From Spirometra erinaceieuropaei (lineage: Eukaryota > Platyhelminthes > Cestoda > Diphyllobothriidea > Diphyllobothriidae), in assembly GCA_902702965.1 (NCBI GenBank), contig CACRXP010000377.1, forward strand, positions 21,347-85,346: 64,000 nt of DNA, read 5' to 3'. Positions 11,690-22,994 of this stretch are shown here, piece by piece (within the stretch, counting starts at the first letter, position 1; each line of letters opens with the position of its first letter). The position numbers and the translations under genes are program-made. The notes beneath the pieces were generated by a model, which did no database searches, was not told the origin of the DNA, and saw only the letters and a program-made list of their open reading frames with translations.

Positions 11690-13980
11690 GGCTAGTGTAC
11701 TCAGCGAGTCCCCTCGAGAGTCGGAAATTCAGTCAAAATGTTTCCTGAAAGAATTAGTCCACGGACTCTGTGCACAGACGTCTAACAAATGCGTTAAGCA
11801 TAAACCTTACTGATGGGACTCCCGTATCCATAAACGCATACAAAACACAGAGGAAATTAGTCAAGCGACTTACCCTCAGGACACGGCAAAATTTTGAAAA
11901 AGACCTATTGAATCGCGCTATGGAAAATCCAAAATTATTCTACAGCTACATAAGAAGCAGCACGCGAAATAGAGATCCAATCCCTCTTCTGAAGACAAGC
12001 GGAGACGTAGAGATTAGTGAGGATGCAGAAAAAGCTGAGCACTTTTCACAATTTTTCAAATCCATTTTTACTAGCGGAAGTGCATTTACTCCTCCCGACT
12101 ACGATATCGATTAGGGTCCAAAAATTGAATCTGTATCTTTTGATGAATCGACGGTTCGCAAAGAGCTAATGACACTAAATAAGTCGAAATCACCAGGTCC
12201 AGACGACGTACCGCCTAAGTTACTGAGGGAGCTCGCTGCCGAAATAGGCAAACCATTTCGCATGCTTTTTCAAGCCTCGTTCGAAGCCGGCTGCCTGCCC
12301 GCCGACTGGAAATCCGCGCGGATCACACCACTGCATAAAGGAGGCTGCAAGGCCTCTGCGAACAATTACAGGCCAATTAGCCTCACCTCCATCTGCTGCA
12401 AACTCATTGAGAAAATAATCAAGAGACAACTAATGCGCTTTCTAGAGCAGCATCATTTATTATCAGATGCGCAGCATGAGTTTCGTAGTGGCAGGTCTTG
12501 CTTGACTAACTTGCACAACTGTTTGGAACGTTGGACTTGGTCAGTTGATGAAGGCAGTGCGCCGCATGTTGTCTATATCGACTTTAAAAAGGCATTCGAT
12601 AGTGCCCCACATCAGCGACTTCTGCACAAACTGAGCCGAACAGGCGTTAGGGGGAAACCTCTTAAAATGGATTCAAAGCTTCCTATTAGACCGTTGTCAA
12701 ACTGTCCATGTCGGTGGCCAGCAGTCGACGGAGGTTGCCGTTGAAAGCGGTGTTCCCCAAGGCTCAGTTCTTGGCCGTACTTTGTTCATTATTTACGTAA
12801 ACGATTGCGTAAGTGAACTGGATTGTGGTGTCGCCATGTTTGCGGATGACATTAAAATATGTAGCGTCATTCAAATTGCAGATGACGAAGAGCATTTGCA
12901 GGCGAACCTAAACCAACTCCAACAGTGGTCAAAGGAATGGCTTCTGCCGTTCAAGGAGAAAAAATGCAATATTCTACGCGTCGGCAGAGTTGGCTCTTCG
13001 AACCATATGGCCTAATGCCTAAATGGCATACCACTGCAAGAAGTGGACTCACAGAAGGACTTGGGAGTATGGATTACGACGTCGCTCAAACACTCGCTCC
13101 ACTGCACGAAGATAGCCAAGTCTGCAATGTCAGTCCTCTACCTTGTCAAGCGGGCTTTCTCTGCCTTTGACGAAGACTGCTTCGCTAAAGTCTTTCGAAC
13201 TTTTGTGCGTCCGCAACTAGAATTTGCTATCCAAGCTTGGAGACCCTGGACCGCGAAGGACCTCAGCATCCTTGAAAGGGTTCAAAGGCGTGCAACGACA
13301 CTTGAGGCAGGACAGGGTTCATTACCATATGCAACGCGGTTAGCTAACCTTGATCTCATTCCCTTGAGTTACAGGCAGTTACGGGGTGACCTAATACAAG
13401 AATTCCGTATCATACGCGGTCAGGACTGCATACCGGGGGGCTTCTTCGAGTTAGCAACCACCACAAATCTACGAGGCCATCCATTTAAACTACGTGTGAC
13501 AGGGGACAGACTGGACACCCGAAAGTTCTTCTTCTCTAACAGAGTGCTAGTAGCCTGTAATGCCCTGCCTGTGGATGTCGTCAAGGTCTTTAAGAGGAAG
13601 CTGGATTTTTGTAACAGTGTCCACTAAATTACCAGGCGACCTCTGTAACCATGAAAAATTCCGTGTTATAATACTACCTGCTATATTTCAGCAAAATTTT
13701 AAACTGAATTTCTTATTGTCGCACAACGCTTACTGACATGCGCCTATGCAACTTTTGCCACAGGATATTTCATTTATTTCGCTGCCCTCGAAACGACCGC
13801 TTTACAACTGCACGTACCACTAACATTCGAGACAGTTTGCATGTCTGTATAGATCTGACGATTTTCTGATTATTTGTTCCCTTTATGATACCTTTTCGAG
13901 TTTTTGAGATTTTGCAGTTGCATGTACACAAATAGGGAGTCCATAGGTGAAGACCTACACTTCCCTCAATAAACTAAACT
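11690..13980 (+). pseudogene. CR1-like LINE, 5'-truncated pol pseudogene
   Basis: It encodes the RT and C-terminal part of a non-LTR retrotransposon pol. Motifs in order are SKSPGPDDVPPKLLREL, NNYRPISLTSICCKLIEKII, VYIDFKKAFDSAPHQRLL, SGVPQGSVLG, the catalytic FADD (near 12840), SKEWLLPFKEKKC, KDLGVWITTSLK and ILERVQRRAT. Known CR1/Jockey-type RTs share this order. Three lesions are seen: an in-frame TAG at 12112-12114, a frameshift at the G-run 12650-12654, and an in-frame TAA at 13013-13015. The final frame ends at 13627. A 3' untranslated part runs to AATAAA at 13968-13973. The 5' endonuclease is missing. The 5' boundary near 11690-11770 is approximate. Confidence 0.88.
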
Positions 13981-13984
13981 GAGT

Positions 13985-14800
13985 AAAATTGGCCCCAAAA
14001 TTGCGTCTAGTATTAGAAAAGGATGAAACTGCCAGAGCTCCATCCGGTGCTGAAATCCTTCCAAAACTGCAAAACTTCTGGTCAAGTTTAACGCCAACCT
14101 GAATGTAATATACTTGTGCTGATGTGTATTACACAATATAGTATCTAATATCGACGTTCTGTCTTCAGTGTTAAGCACTTAATTTGTTCAACAGCAAAAC
14201 ATAAAGACTGAGACTGATGGTTGCTTTTCATCTACATTTGTTCGTGAAATAGGATGTTTAAGATAATTTCAAGGCACAAGTGTTGGACATTGCTCAATGC
14301 TGATAAATGACCTGTTTTAGAGTTGATATTACTGCTGTTAGCGATAACCCCATTATTGGAACAGAGGCGACTGATGGCGATGGAATTCGGTTGCTCCTCC
14401 TGTGGCGCTCACTGAAGGCATAGCAGGGCAAAGCTGACGTCGTCCTTACCATTCGGGCGACAGCGGGGGACGTCTGCCCAGTCTGCTTCAGGATATCCAG
14501 GAATGATTCATGATCCTGAACCCATTGTTCTCAGAGCCCTCCCTATCCGCTACACAAAACCAGCTTCGCGTAAGCAGAGAACACGTTCTGCCAGAATCTT
14601 CACACTCTCTGGCGACTGTGTCGAACGCAGACAAGCCGGCTGTCCTTTTTGACTTCATAGTCTGCATCCGGACGGACCACGTAAAAAAGTATCTATCTCA
14701 GTAAGCGGAAAGGGAAGCGGCCCTTTTGTGACAATCACCAATGAATGTGGATGATTTTCATGGAGAAATCTCAGGTCTTATAGTTTCGCGTTGAATTTGT
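13985..14800. other. No gene seen
   Basis: Lies between the CR1-like and RTE-like relics. It may include more of the RTE 5' part near 14350-14700, but no motif is readable. Confidence 0.45.
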
Positions 14801-14804
14801 TATT

Positions 14805-15480
14805 ATGGTCTTTAACCGCCCATCGACGATTTTCAACGCGTCATCGACGGGCTCCCTTAAGTTGAAACGAATACTGACGCGGACCTCTCGCTATCCCTTT
14901 CGGAAACAATCGCTGTCGTCAATAAACATCCAGCAGGAAATCACCGAGATCTGGCGGAATGTGGGCTTCCCAGTGGTGGACAAAATTGCAACGATGGTCC
15001 AGAAGATATGGCGCGAATGCAAATTTTCCCAGAACGTCAAGGACGCGATCATCATCCATCTGCACGTGTAGTAAGGAAATCATCGATTCTGCCACAATCA
15101 CAAAGAAACCTGTCTACTCAACATTGTCGAGAAGCTTTTCATTTGCATCACTTTCAATCGCCTCTGTAACAAGAACTTCATCCAGAAAACCCGTATGGCT
15201 GCCGAGGACATTGCAGAAGAAACAACAACCACAAGAAAACCCCAGGAAGTGCATTTTACCTCCCCTATCTTCTTCGTGCAACTGGCAAAGCATTCTACAC
15301 GGTAAATTGTGATGGTATTTGGAAATCATGCAAATATTCACCTGTCCTGAACGATTCAAGCACATGGCGTGTCGACGCCATGACGGCGTGATAGCACTCA
15401 CAACATAAAACGAAGCGGTCTATGAAGCGTTCGCTGTGACAAACGGAGTAAAGCAGAAATTGATGAGGGACGATACCGAT
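14805..15480 (+). pseudogene. RTE-like LINE reverse transcriptase fragment
   Basis: The plus strand reads EITEIWRNVGFPVVDKIATM, then KDAIIIHLHV, two stops, NHRFCHNHKETCLLNIVEKL, and later DGIWKIMQIFTCPERFKHM and NEAVYEAFAVTNGVKQ. These match RTE-type RTs (DFKDAxIVHLYKRKG, NxRGISLLNIAGKI, GLWKIMxKFGCPxRF, EAFxVTNGVKQGC). A stretch between the last two blocks appears deleted. It is a multiply broken relic, followed directly by a SINE. Confidence 0.72.
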
Positions 15481-15620
15481 CGTTTTTACGGAACTCACTC
15501 GTCCGTTGTGGCTTACGCGACATCCTTCGAGCCCAACCAGCACTCACACAGCGGCGCATGATATAGGCAGAATGGTACTACCGACAGTCTCCCTTGTCTT
15601 TGACGGTAAGACCATTTTAA
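15471..15620 (-). mobile_element. SINE family S1, 5'-truncated body
   Basis: It shares cacagcggcgcatgatatag, ggaactcactcg and the gagcccaaccagca segment with the S1 copy near 25.3 kb, and lacks the tRNA-like head. It sits at the end of the RTE fragment. Confidence 0.6.
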
Positions 15621-15729
15621 AGCAGAAATGCCTACAATCTCCTGACACGTTCAGACGGGAAGGCCTATCTGTGGCTTACTAGAGGTCATCACACAAATGT
15701 ACCGAACTCTAGATTTTCCATGTATCACC

Positions 15730-15905
15730 TGTGGCCTGTCGATTAGAAGTGCAGCGCCGTAAGCCCCCACGGATTTCTATGACGCAGTTGTGAAAAATTC
15801 GTGACCTCGGTGGGATTCAAACACAGGAGAGCACGAAGAAGGCTTAAGCTAACGCCCTAAACATCCAAATTGTGGCCCCACAGGGAGCCTTGAATGTAAT
15901 CACAG
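15730..15905 (-). mobile_element. tRNA-derived SINE, family S2
   Basis: On the minus strand it has an A-box-like gggcgttagcttaagcc, a B box gtgtttgaatcccacc, and a body starting gaggtcacgaatttttcaca. That body is shared with the element at 63.6-63.75 kb. Confidence 0.55.
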
Positions 15906-15929
15906 TTGGGTTAAGTCACTTTCTTAAAC

Positions 15930-16615
15930 TACTGCACCGTATGGATACACCGGTTCTGATACGATAAGTAGACTTTCCAAACAAGATTTCATGAGCTAAT
16001 AATCCGCAATCCATCAAACAGGTGGGTTCTCGTAACATAGAAGGTTCAATTGTAGGATGTCCTAGAGCCTTTGCCTTCCTATCGTAGTTTGGAATGGCAT
16101 CAATTGCGCCGAGATTTTAAGTAATTATTTACATCTCCCGAGACACCTATTGTTATGACTTTCTTCAGTGGCCGCCTGGCAGTTAAGATCTATACGATAT
16201 ACATAATTAGCTCTGCGAGGTAGGAAATTTGCACGCATGCAACATATCGTCGGGCACACTAGCTCGTAGCGCTCGTTTTCATTACCGGTCGCACGTTTAC
16301 CCTTTCGAAATCCAGTACCTGAATTAGATAGGAAAAAGAGTAGAATTTGGGAGTCCCTGCCATGTCTGGTTGCCGAAAACCCTTCACTGGAGACCACACC
16401 TGCTGTTCATCCACTGGGCCTGGAATTGTGCTTGCGTCCTTTTAACTTCCCTAATCTTACATGTGGCATTATCTGTTGGCGAGTTTGTTGGTCGGAACTT
16501 GAGAAATCTGCTGTATGCTGTCGCAAGAAACAAGTCTGGAAACTGTAGCATTCAGATAACAGCGCACCGTTCATTGGGGACGCCGTGCGTTTACCGTTTC
16601 TGTTGCCAAGGCAGT
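15930..16615. other. No gene seen
   Basis: Frames of about 90-100 codons on both strands overlap each other here and show no motif. They read as chance. Confidence 0.5.
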
Positions 16616-16620
16616 CGACG

Positions 16621-17594
16621 TACAGTGAGAGACCGATCTCATGAAATGTTGGCTGGCATTCTGAAATGCGTTTTTGTTTAGGATGAATTACTTAGGCGCA
16701 GTTATAATACAGATTATGTTGTCGCATAATGCTATAAAATTTCAGACTCGAGATATCAGCGTTTAAATATGCTGTTTTTCAATCTTCTTTAAATGCAGTA
16801 CTCTGTAAACAATGACTACTTAATTAGCATGAGTATGTCCCATCGATTTTCGATGGTCCTGCAAATTCAAACATATCCTATAGAAACCGAGAACAAAAAG
16901 GTGTTTTCTTGCAGTTTTTTAATAGAGACTCACGTCATTTTTATATTTTATATACCAAGAGGGCGTAAAATTAGGTTTTAAAACGTTTCTAACTATGAGA
17001 TTTTTTAAGACCGCGCAGTGTGCATGCAAATAGCACCGTACCTGTCCCTTTACCGCTGCTCCTCATAAAATGAACAACATTTTACGGCCTATGTGTAGTT
17101 TCTTCTTAAAGGCATGAAATAATTTGTGATTTTCTTTACGCGGAACACATGCACCCTGTAGACTGAAATCCCTGACCGCTAATGCAACGACTGATCAGGC
17201 TCCAAAATGTTCGGGAATTTAGAAAACTTATTCAAAGCCTAATTGTATCCCTTCTTTGACTATAAAATATAAAAATGACGCGATTCTTTATTAAACGACA
17301 AAGAAAACACAATTTTTCCTCATGGTTTCCATAGGATATATTAGAGTTTTCAGGACAATATAAAATGAATAGGACATATATATGCCACTTAAGTACTTAA
17401 TGTTAATCAAGTACGGTCTCTACAGGTGACTGAAAAGCAGTATATTCAAATGCTGACATCCTGTCGAGTTCGAAATATTATAGGATTATGCATCAAGATG
17501 ATCGGTATTATAGCTGTGTCTAAGTAATCCGTCCTAAACGAAAACACATTTCAAAATTTCATTCAACATTTAATGAGATCAGTCACTCACGGTA
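16621..17594. mobile_element. Long-inverted-repeat element 2 (about 1.0 kb, diverged)
   Basis: It starts TACAGTGAGAGACCGATCTC and ends with the inverted form gagatcagtcactcacggta. The arms share the tctcatgaaatgttgg edge and a gacatcctg block but have diverged clearly, so this copy is older than the others. It has no coding capacity. Confidence 0.68.
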
Positions 17595-17599
17595 GATGA

Positions 17600-19130
17600 G
17601 CTTCCTTGGCAACAGAAACGCTTCCCAGTAGAAGCTACAGTACATGACCTCTCTCTTGAAAACTGGTGGCCAAATACAATTTGGGAATTAAGGACGTTTT
17701 AAACGTCGTGCACTTTGCCTTCCCGTTGAGCTAACTTGTGTAAATATTGTTCTCCTGTACAGAAATTTGTTCAACGAAATGTTTATAAACATGGTCGAAA
17801 ATGGGCGTCGCTGTACACTCGGGTATTTTTCTACAAAAAAATCTGTTATGGACTTCGGTTACCCATTTGAGCGAGGTTTTATTTGGAAGGAGATTACTTT
17901 CCTCCAGGGAGTTTTAATAAACGGAGGTAGTAAGACTTGAAAATTAATTTTTTGTCCGATGCTAACCGTGGTAATTAAACTTATAAAATAAAGGTTACGT
18001 TAAGAGAATCGGATGCCTTGTCCATATATAAAATTCAGATCAGCAGATTTGTGCGAATCTGCGCACTCAAGTTCAGTAATAACGCACACGGACAGTCCTT
18101 CAATTAAAAGGGCTACAGTTGTTTTGCAGTTTGGAAAATCCTACGTGTTGTCACAAGTACGGCTGCCAACGATCTGTCATTTTCAGCTTTGAACACATAA
18201 AATATTGCATTTTGTGCAGTCTACCTACTGCACATAACTTATTCAAAAATGGAACGAGCGAATCGTTAACATCTTCAACAAAATAGAAATTTATATACAG
18301 CCACTCTGCCGAGCATTCATAATAGTAGGACGGAGTTTAAATTTGAGCATAAACAGTTCAAATGGCCGCAAGATAAAGAATAAGGCTTGGTCTTGCGTTT
18401 GTGGTCGAAAAATATCAAAATATTTTTGCAGAGTGAAAAAAACGGCCGAATGTGTCAATTTTTTCTTTGGCCCACTCAGCAGAAAATTAAAGTACTCAGA
18501 CATCCATCAACGGAGTGCGGTATAAAAGCACTTGTCATAGAGGTAATTTATTATGAAAAGTTTTTTGACTAATCTAAGGCAGATTCGGTGTTAACTTTCG
18601 TTATAGACGTCAGTTTTATCCGACGATGAGGAATTCTGTTTGCGTGGATCTTAAAATCTGCCCCAGATGACAATCTAAATAAAAAGAAAGCGAAAAAACT
18701 CGCTACTTCGTTAAATGCCTGAAAAAGGTATCTTATTTTAAAGCTTTTAAAAGACGAATAATACATAGTCTGGCCTTACTGACGATCGGGTAAAAACACT
18801 TAAATTTTTGAAAGTTCATCGATTATTCGAGGGCGATATTAAACTCAGCTTAATTCTGAGCGATCGTAACGGAAGAAAAGATTTCTTTATAAACACAAAA
18901 CGGTACGCTTACGACTACACATGCCAGAAATATGTAACATTATTTGGCACTAATCGGAACGGCAAAATGTGACCTCATGAAAACATTTGTTTTCGCGATA
19001 TCCCTGTCGACGAAGTCGAGCGAAATATTGCTTTTCTTATTGAACCGCATCTTAGTTAGTTCAAAAGACAAAGGGATACCACGATTCCTAAGGAAAAATT
19101 TTCGGAATATATACTCAGTGTTTACTATTG
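17600..19130. other. No gene seen
   Basis: AT-rich sequence with no recognisable feature. Confidence 0.55.
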
Positions 19131-19132
19131 GC

Positions 19133-19537
19133 AAGGCGCCATAGCTGAAATTACATTAATTTTTAAAAGATATTTAAATGTAACCTCCAGTAAAACATTT
19201 TTTCTACCTTATATTGCACTTTTGCTTTCATAATCACTCAGACGTCTCCATGAGTCAAGGTTTCCAATAATTAAAAAAGTGAAGTTTACTGAATTGCAAC
19301 CATTTTTACTCTTTCGGGATTTTGCCATCTTCGTAAGGCGCCATACCTGAAATTATATTAATTCTTAAAGGATATTTAAATTAAACCTTCAGTAAAACTT
19401 TATTTTTAGCTGAGATTGAACTTATGCATTCATAATCAATCAGTATTGTCCATGGGTGAACGTTTCCAAACATTAAAATATGAAGTTTACTGAATTGCCA
19501 CCATTTTTACTCTTTCGGGATTTTGCGATTTTCTAAA
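19133..19537. repeat. Two direct repeats of about 202 bp
   Basis: The units start at 19133 and 19335 with aaggcgccatancctgaaatt-type sequence and end with tttttactctttcgggattt. They share most positions and are non-coding. Confidence 0.75.
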
Positions 19538-19639
19538 AAACGTTATTTCTAAACAACACAACAATGCCTTTATAAGATGAAATATATTATTAATTATCCA
19601 AAAGTTGTGCTTTATAAACAGAGATATTGAATGCACGGA

Positions 19640-19714
19640 TTGATTATGGTATGCGAGCGATTAGCAATCATTCGCAAATTTTGATACATTTCATGTGTTA
19701 GATCACCCACTGTA
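19640..19714. repeat. Terminal fragment with hairpin, same family
   Basis: A gcgagcgatt/aatcattcgc hairpin is followed by acatttcatgtgttagatca and the terminal ACTGTA. It resembles the right side of the 4.6-kb palindrome and retains the intact outer end. Confidence 0.45.
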
Positions 19715-19719
19715 ATTAG

Positions 19720-20395
19720 TAGTATGGTACTTATTGCCGGCGGAATGCTTTGAAATTCCGTAGCTAATGAACTCAGTCGCGTATTACGCTCATGGTGGTC
19801 TGGGGTTACATAAGAGACAGCCGCACGCGTATATTTCAGTGTATCTCTCAAATAAATAGCATTTATCTACAGGCTGCTATGTTCTTATGTTGTAATCAAA
19901 CACTTCAAGTGTTTCAAGGTGGAGCTACCAGTCATATAATTACTTCGCATTCTGCCTAACTGCAATGCAGTCGGTTTAGTTACTTGGGTGTCTTCAGTCA
20001 ATCACCGTTTCCGGTCCAATATTTGACGGTATTTCATTGCCTAATTATCCTTCTCCCCTAAAATTCTTCTCATTGTGTGGTACATTTAAACAGTTTACGG
20101 CGTTTGCTTGATTTTTCCTCCTAAATTAGCTTCTTGGTACGCATCCTTGACTTTTGATGTGCCCCACCCATAAAAAAACTCTGCTACCATTTTTTGTGTA
20201 CTGGAAGGCATTCCGTTTGCGTTAACAGTTGAACGGCCATACGATCCGTCTTATCGGCAAAAGAGATGTAAGTATACGCGGGTCGAAACGAAAAAAAACC
20301 TGCTTCTGGTCAAAAATGGCAACGCTGCCCGGCTACGACAGTACAACGAACCTAACAGGGAGCATCGATTTATAAAACACCCTGCCCACACCGCT
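19720..20395. other. No gene seen
   Basis: No coding motif. Part near 20270-20395 may belong to the repeat that carries the Thr-rich zinc-finger relic. Confidence 0.45.
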
Positions 20396-20399
20396 AACG

Positions 20400-20830
20400 G
20401 ATCTCCCGCGTGCATTCGACATTGCCAAACACTTCAGGAGACAATTCGCAAACAGCACAGGAGAATACGTTTCCCGCTCCAAAAAATGCATCCATCATCA
20501 ACCCCTAATGCAGCCACTAGGATGTTCACAACGATCACGACTACCGCGACCACCATCACCAGTGCACTCCTCGCTTCTGATGTCCCGCTACCCACCACAA
20601 ATGCCATTTTCAATATCCCAACGCCCGCGATTACGACGACGACAACGTCAATGGTCACCAGCATCCCCATCAAAAGTGAGACTTTTCCTCACGCCCTGTG
20701 GACCATCACTGCTTCCGCCCCCAAAGCCGTCTTTACCGCTAGCAATGCGCGCCTCATTTCAGCCAGTCCCAACCCGTCATCACGTATTGGCCTTGTCGGT
20801 TGCTGGAGAATGCATGGCGCTTAGACATCC
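20400..20830 (+). pseudogene. Thr-rich C2H2-type repeat relic
   Basis: A low-complexity Thr/Pro-rich frame (AATRMFTTITTTATTITSAL, AITTTTTSMVTSIP) is followed by SSRIGLVGCWRMHG. That resembles, with its second zinc-ligand His lost, the SRIGLVGHLRIH zinc-finger motif found after Thr-rich runs in many tapeworm repeat-derived proteins. I know that repeat only in general terms. The trinucleotide-rich DNA (acc, acg) contributes to the Thr bias. Unlikely to be a working gene. Confidence 0.5.
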
Positions 20831-21068
20831 AACCAAGTCCACGTAACCTGATTATACTTCAGTTTAACTAACTATAAATAAGGAAAATAGGCAGAGTCCT
20901 GAAAAACTATATTTACAGTTATAGGTGAGGAGCATACACATACTTACATAGTCTCCGTGTCTAACCTTGGTATCCAGACAATATTCGATCATTGAATATA
21001 GGATTGCCGAGTCCCATTTTGAAGGCCCCAACAAGTTCCGCCAAGACAATAGAATTCGGCAGTCCGTC

Positions 21069-22005
21069 CTGTCCTTCAACCACCCGATTGGAAGAGGATG
21101 TGGCTAGCACTCCAAGTTTGGCATGTTTTGTCTCTAGTTTGTGTTGCTGACCTTGAAATGTGGTCGTTCATGCCAGTTCAAAAACAATCAAACTGAAGAG
21201 CACAGTCTAGCCCTCTAACAATTTAAAGACCTGAAAATAGCACTTGCATCGCAAAAAATACAAAGGAAACATTGTTGGTCTTTTAAGCCGTCTTTCATGA
21301 GGCAGTCATCTAAAACTACGATCATCTGGATTGATTTTCGTTGTGTATGCTCCAAAAGGTGGAATATTTTCTCGCCCGGGGACTAAACGCCTGAACACAT
21401 TAGTTTAACATTTTGTCTCATATCCGTCTAGTAAATTACACGAACCTGAGACTCATCTGTTGGATGCTAAATTGATGGCTTAGGAAATCCTGCTTCGCCA
21501 GTCAGCTAACTGAAATTTAATTTGTGGATTCTGAAGTTTCCTCGTATGCAGAGTAAGAGCACTGCGATTGCAGATCCTTTGATTTTGAGTTATTGAGTCC
21601 TGCATTTGGCAGGCCTCAAAGTGTTACATCAGGACAGCGGCATTGAATCGTTTGTCTCATCCTTCAACCACGAGGTGGAGACGAATTTGGCTCGCACTTC
21701 GGGTTAAGATTATTTTGTCTGCATTTAGTTTTGGTGGCGTTAAAGAATGGTTGCTCATGCTATTTTAAGAAAGTTATCGAACCGAAGAGCACAGGCCTAG
21801 CTCCATGAAAATTGTAAATGCATGATTATATGCCCTCTGTATTGACAATATGAGAGAGGCAATAGTTTTTGTCTTTCCAGCCGAATTTAATATGACGAGC
21901 ATCTAAATCTATCGATCACGCAGGCTGCTTTTTGTTATGTGTTCTCCAAAAGAGGGGAATTTTGTCTCGTCTAGGGACACAACGCGTGAGCGCAGAATTC
22001 TAACA
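21069..22005. repeat. Two direct repeats of about 340 bp, offset about 587 bp
   Basis: The first starts at 21069 (tgtccttcaaccaccc) and the second at 21656 (tcatccttcaaccacg). Both contain ggctcgcac- or ggctagcac-type, accgaagagcacag-type and gtntgntccaaaaggngg-type stretches in the same order. They are clearly diverged and non-coding. Confidence 0.6.
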
Positions 22006-22009
22006 TTGG

Positions 22010-22595
22010 CCGAACAAATGTTCTTAACACTCGACCGTGGAGCTCTTCGTCGAAATTAGAGAAATATCTCTTGAAAACACCCAAAATGCAAATGGCCTTC
22101 TGTGATACTCCATTACAGTGGGACCATAGTTGAGACTGGACGTTATCCACACTACGATGTTCCTTAGATCGTTAACATGTTTCATTTGTTGACCCCAAAT
22201 GAACCAGTGATATTTAAATCACATCATCCTCCTTTTGCGAGATTGTAAGCGAATAACTCTACGCTTGTTAAAATTGAGGCTAAGGGACCACTCCCTACAC
22301 CACTACCGCGAACGGCCTCAGATATTCTACAATTTTAGCGCATCTTTCTGTTTTGTGTTGAGTCGCATTGAGATCGTGAAGAAATATTACCCACATACAG
22401 CTAAGGCTACCTAGGCAGAGGTTCAGAATGGGACCAATGTAGGACGCTTCCATTTCGAATGCCACTAAAAAAGGTTGCAGATTTCTATCGAACCTTACCC
22501 ATACAAAAAAGTGGATATCTGCCCGTGAGAAAATCAGTCAGCCATTTCAGGAAATTCACATCCACATCCACTTGACGTTATATAAATTTGCTAAT
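22010..22595. other. No gene seen
   Basis: No motif recognised between the direct repeats and the Penelope-like tail. Confidence 0.5.
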
Positions 22596-22599
22596 AAAA

Positions 22600-22770
22600 A
22601 CGAAGAGGCTAGTTTCAAGAGGCAAAGTCGAAGAAGGATTGATGATCGCTGGAGCAAGAGCATTATTATCCTGACGTTTCGGATTTTTACTCGAGTCCGA
22701 GTCGGATACAGTTGCTGTCAAAGAAACGATGTAGGAAAAAAACCGGAAAGCTACCCTGAACGCAGATGGT
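22600..22770 (-). mobile_element. Possible 3' tail of a Penelope-like element
   Basis: The segment has ctgacgtttcggatttttac followed by tcgagtccgag, equivalent to the 34141-34205 stretch downstream of a recognised Penelope C-terminus. No coding motif remains. The assignment rests on this resemblance and on the known gacgtttcg motif at such ends. Confidence 0.35.
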
Positions 22771-22870
22771 CTCTCACGAGAAAACACGGAGGAAGAACGA
22801 TGCCGGTAAGATGTGCTTTGGTAGTCCAACCTAATGGGCAAAATAGATCTGGGGTTGGCATTAAGGAGCA

Positions 22871-22990
22871 GGTTTAGGGGCTAGGGTTAGGGCTTATGGC
22901 TAGTGGTTAGGTGTTAGGTGTTATGGTTTGGGGTTGGATTTAAGATTAGGGATTATATTTGGGGGTTAGGGTTATGGTTAGGGTTTAGGA
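22871..22990 (+). repeat. Degenerate telomere-like (TTAGGG) block
   Basis: About 120 bp of G-rich sequence contains five exact TTAGGG hexamers and many one-base variants (ttaggt, ttatgg, tttggg). TTAGGG is the usual animal telomere repeat. The position is internal and the repeats are impure. Confidence 0.65.
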
Positions 22991-22994
22991 CAAC

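Noticed and set aside
20486..20846. A 112-residue Thr/Pro-rich protein as a real gene
   Set aside because: The composition follows from triplet-rich DNA, two frames are open at once, and the zinc-finger ligands are incomplete.
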